A model generated the notes under the pieces. The model was not told the DNA's origin. It did not search any database and worked only from the letters and a program-made list of their open reading frames with translations. Shown here in pieces: positions 62,754 to 64,000 of a stretch of DNA of 64,000 nt (position 1 is its first letter; each line of letters begins with the position of its first letter). Position numbers and translations under genes: made by a program. Origin of the DNA: Apostichopus japonicus (lineage: Eukaryota > Echinodermata > Holothuroidea > Aspidochirotida > Stichopodidae); the NCBI RefSeq assembly GCF_037975245.1, contig NC_092579.1, positions 19,054,678 through 19,118,677 on the forward strand, in the 5' to 3' direction.

Positions 62754-62948
62754 GACCTGCCTTGGTCGTAAAATGACCTCTTTTTACCATTTAGTCTGCA
62801 TCGCCTGCCACATATTTATTCTTGTATGAGGGTCTTTGTGTGAACGCATATTTCCACATAGTGTTTACACAAAGAACCCAGTGGTGTTAATAAGCTATGC
62901 AGGCTCAGTATTATACAACCTGAGGTCGATTTACGACCAAGGCAGGTC
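62754..62948. mobile_element. 195-bp element with about 27-bp terminal inverted repeats
   Basis: The left end GACCTGCCTTGGTCGTAAAA, followed by TGACCTC, is mirrored by the right end GAGGTCGATTTACGACCAAG then GCAGGTC, with only two or three mismatches. Inside, TCTTTGTGTGAACG and GTTTACACAAAGA form a second nested inverted pair. The target duplication is not clear. It is MITE-like and non-coding. Confidence 0.75.
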
Positions 62949-63149
62949 CATTGCGTAATCACAAAACTTTCCTAGCGATAGCGGAGCCAATAAAGCAGAT
63001 CTTTCAGTTATCCCTTCATGTTGAAACTTATCAATCACATTCTGGCCATATCCCAAGTATCATAATAATTCTTTCCATTATTGTTATCGTATGAACTTTC
63101 CTGAACTTTAGCTAATTAGAATTCAAACTAGGTTGCTAAACCACAGCAG

Positions 63150-63275
63150 TTACTTTCACCGTTACTACAAATCACGTTTAAGACGATTTTTACATGGTCG
63201 TTGCTACAAATCAGGGTATTGTTAAAGAATTTTACATGGTTGTTGCTACGAATCAGGACGTTGTTAACTAATTTT
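63150..63275. repeat. tandem repeat, unit about 43 bp, about three copies
   Basis: Copies share ACATGGT(C/T)GTTGCTAC, AAATCAGG or GAATCAGG, and TTGTTAA(A/C)(G/T)AATTTT. The first unit is more diverged. The minus-strand frame across it repeats the same peptide and is not a gene. Confidence 0.75.
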
Positions 63276-63279
63276 GTCC

Positions 63280-64000
63280 TTCTTGCGTTCCATAATCGTG
63301 GAAAAGTAAAACAGAAAGTAAAAGACAGAAAAACAAATGTTGGATTATAAATCACCAACTGTTGTTCACAATCTGCCATTGGTGTTACCTAAAACATCAT
63401 TGCGAATGCTAGACGCGTCTTTATTCAGAATATCAAGGACATTTTCAGATTATTGTGAAAATTTTCTTAATTCGCACTTTTTTACGTCTGATGTTTTTTT
63501 TTTAAAGTTTTCTCCGAGTTTTCTCGTGCCGGTATTCTGAGTGATAACGGCTTGTGCTACTGTTAAAAACCGAAGCGGCATCGTTTGTTTCATGTCATTG
63601 TTGTGTCGACCAGGCTTGGTATATCGAGGCGACCGTTTAAAGCACATCAGCTTGAAAAAGGCCCAGCCCCCCCCCTCACGCCCGAAAAAAAGGACAAACT
63701 GTAACCAGCCCAAACATATATTTCAAAAAGGATTTGGTCACTGACGGATACACGTGCGGCTGATTCTGTCCGGGATCGGTCAAATCTACTGAACAGCCAA
63801 GAAAATGTATGTCTTTTTACGATTTTAGGAGGGTATACTAGATATTGTTTTGCACACCTTTCATTTATCTTTTTGCTGCACATATGTTGATAATTTCACA
63901 ATATAGGCAACAAAATAATTTTCTGTCAAATTACGTTGTAAACACGTCATGGAGTAACGTACATTGCGGCGTCTCTTCACATTACATTGTTCCGGTGAGT
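63280..64000. other. right edge, no supported gene
   Basis: Overlapping open frames on both strands have no domain signature. A C-rich run at 63667-63679 is present. The final bases (TTCCGGTGAGT) could be a plus-strand splice donor of a gene continuing off the window, but nothing upstream confirms an exon. Confidence 0.3.

Noticed and set aside
63985-64000. CGGTGAGT at the right edge as a splice donor
   Set aside because: A single donor-like string without a supported exon or homology; recorded only as a possibility.

Overview
This is a eukaryotic, intron-rich metazoan genomic window: AT-rich, with compact exons, long introns and GT-AG splice sites. Three protein genes can be assembled exon by exon with matching splice phases. 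A canonical MKK3/6 kinase, an animal CRY-DASH, many hAT and LINE relics and simple C/G runs all fit an invertebrate deuterostome. I favour an echinoderm, possibly a sea cucumber, but that is inference from gene content and repeat style and not proven.

Layout. (1) 281-8065, + strand: a complete MAP2K3/6-type dual-specificity MAP kinase kinase, 10 coding exons, 343 aa. (2) 8066-17733: intergenic, with two minisatellites, a foldback repeat family, a small hAT-type element and a third short tandem array. (3) 26577-17734, - strand: a complete cryptochrome-DASH gene, 12 coding exons, 524 aa, ending in a Gly/Arg/Lys-rich tail. Its 3' end faces the 3' end of the kinase gene. Its introns carry minisatellites, and an exact 104-bp tandem duplication lies just upstream of its start. 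(4) 26900-33234: intergenic, including a 5'-truncated LINE relic. (5) 55417-33235, - strand, 5' end not found: a multi-exon signalling adaptor with a PH-like N-terminus, a second possible PH/PTB-like region, a long Pro/Ser-rich linker with an NPxY and a PxxPxR motif, and a C-terminal death domain. (6) 40 kb to the right edge is rich in transposon debris. It holds four copies of a 330-367 bp TTAA-flanked inverted-repeat element, a 1.5-kb hAT-type element with a perfect 8-bp target duplication, a nested composite element, a 1.8-kb imperfect foldback, a 195-bp element with long inverted termini, and LINE and SINE tails.

The three genes do not form an operon or an obvious pathway. The kinase belongs to the p38 stress/immune cascade, the death-domain adaptor could act in innate or apoptotic signalling, and CRY-DASH is a flavoprotein of the photolyase/cryptochrome family. 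I see no convincing tRNA, rRNA, CRISPR or prokaryotic feature. Exon limits were read by eye from splice consensus, reading phase and protein-family similarity; no search was run.
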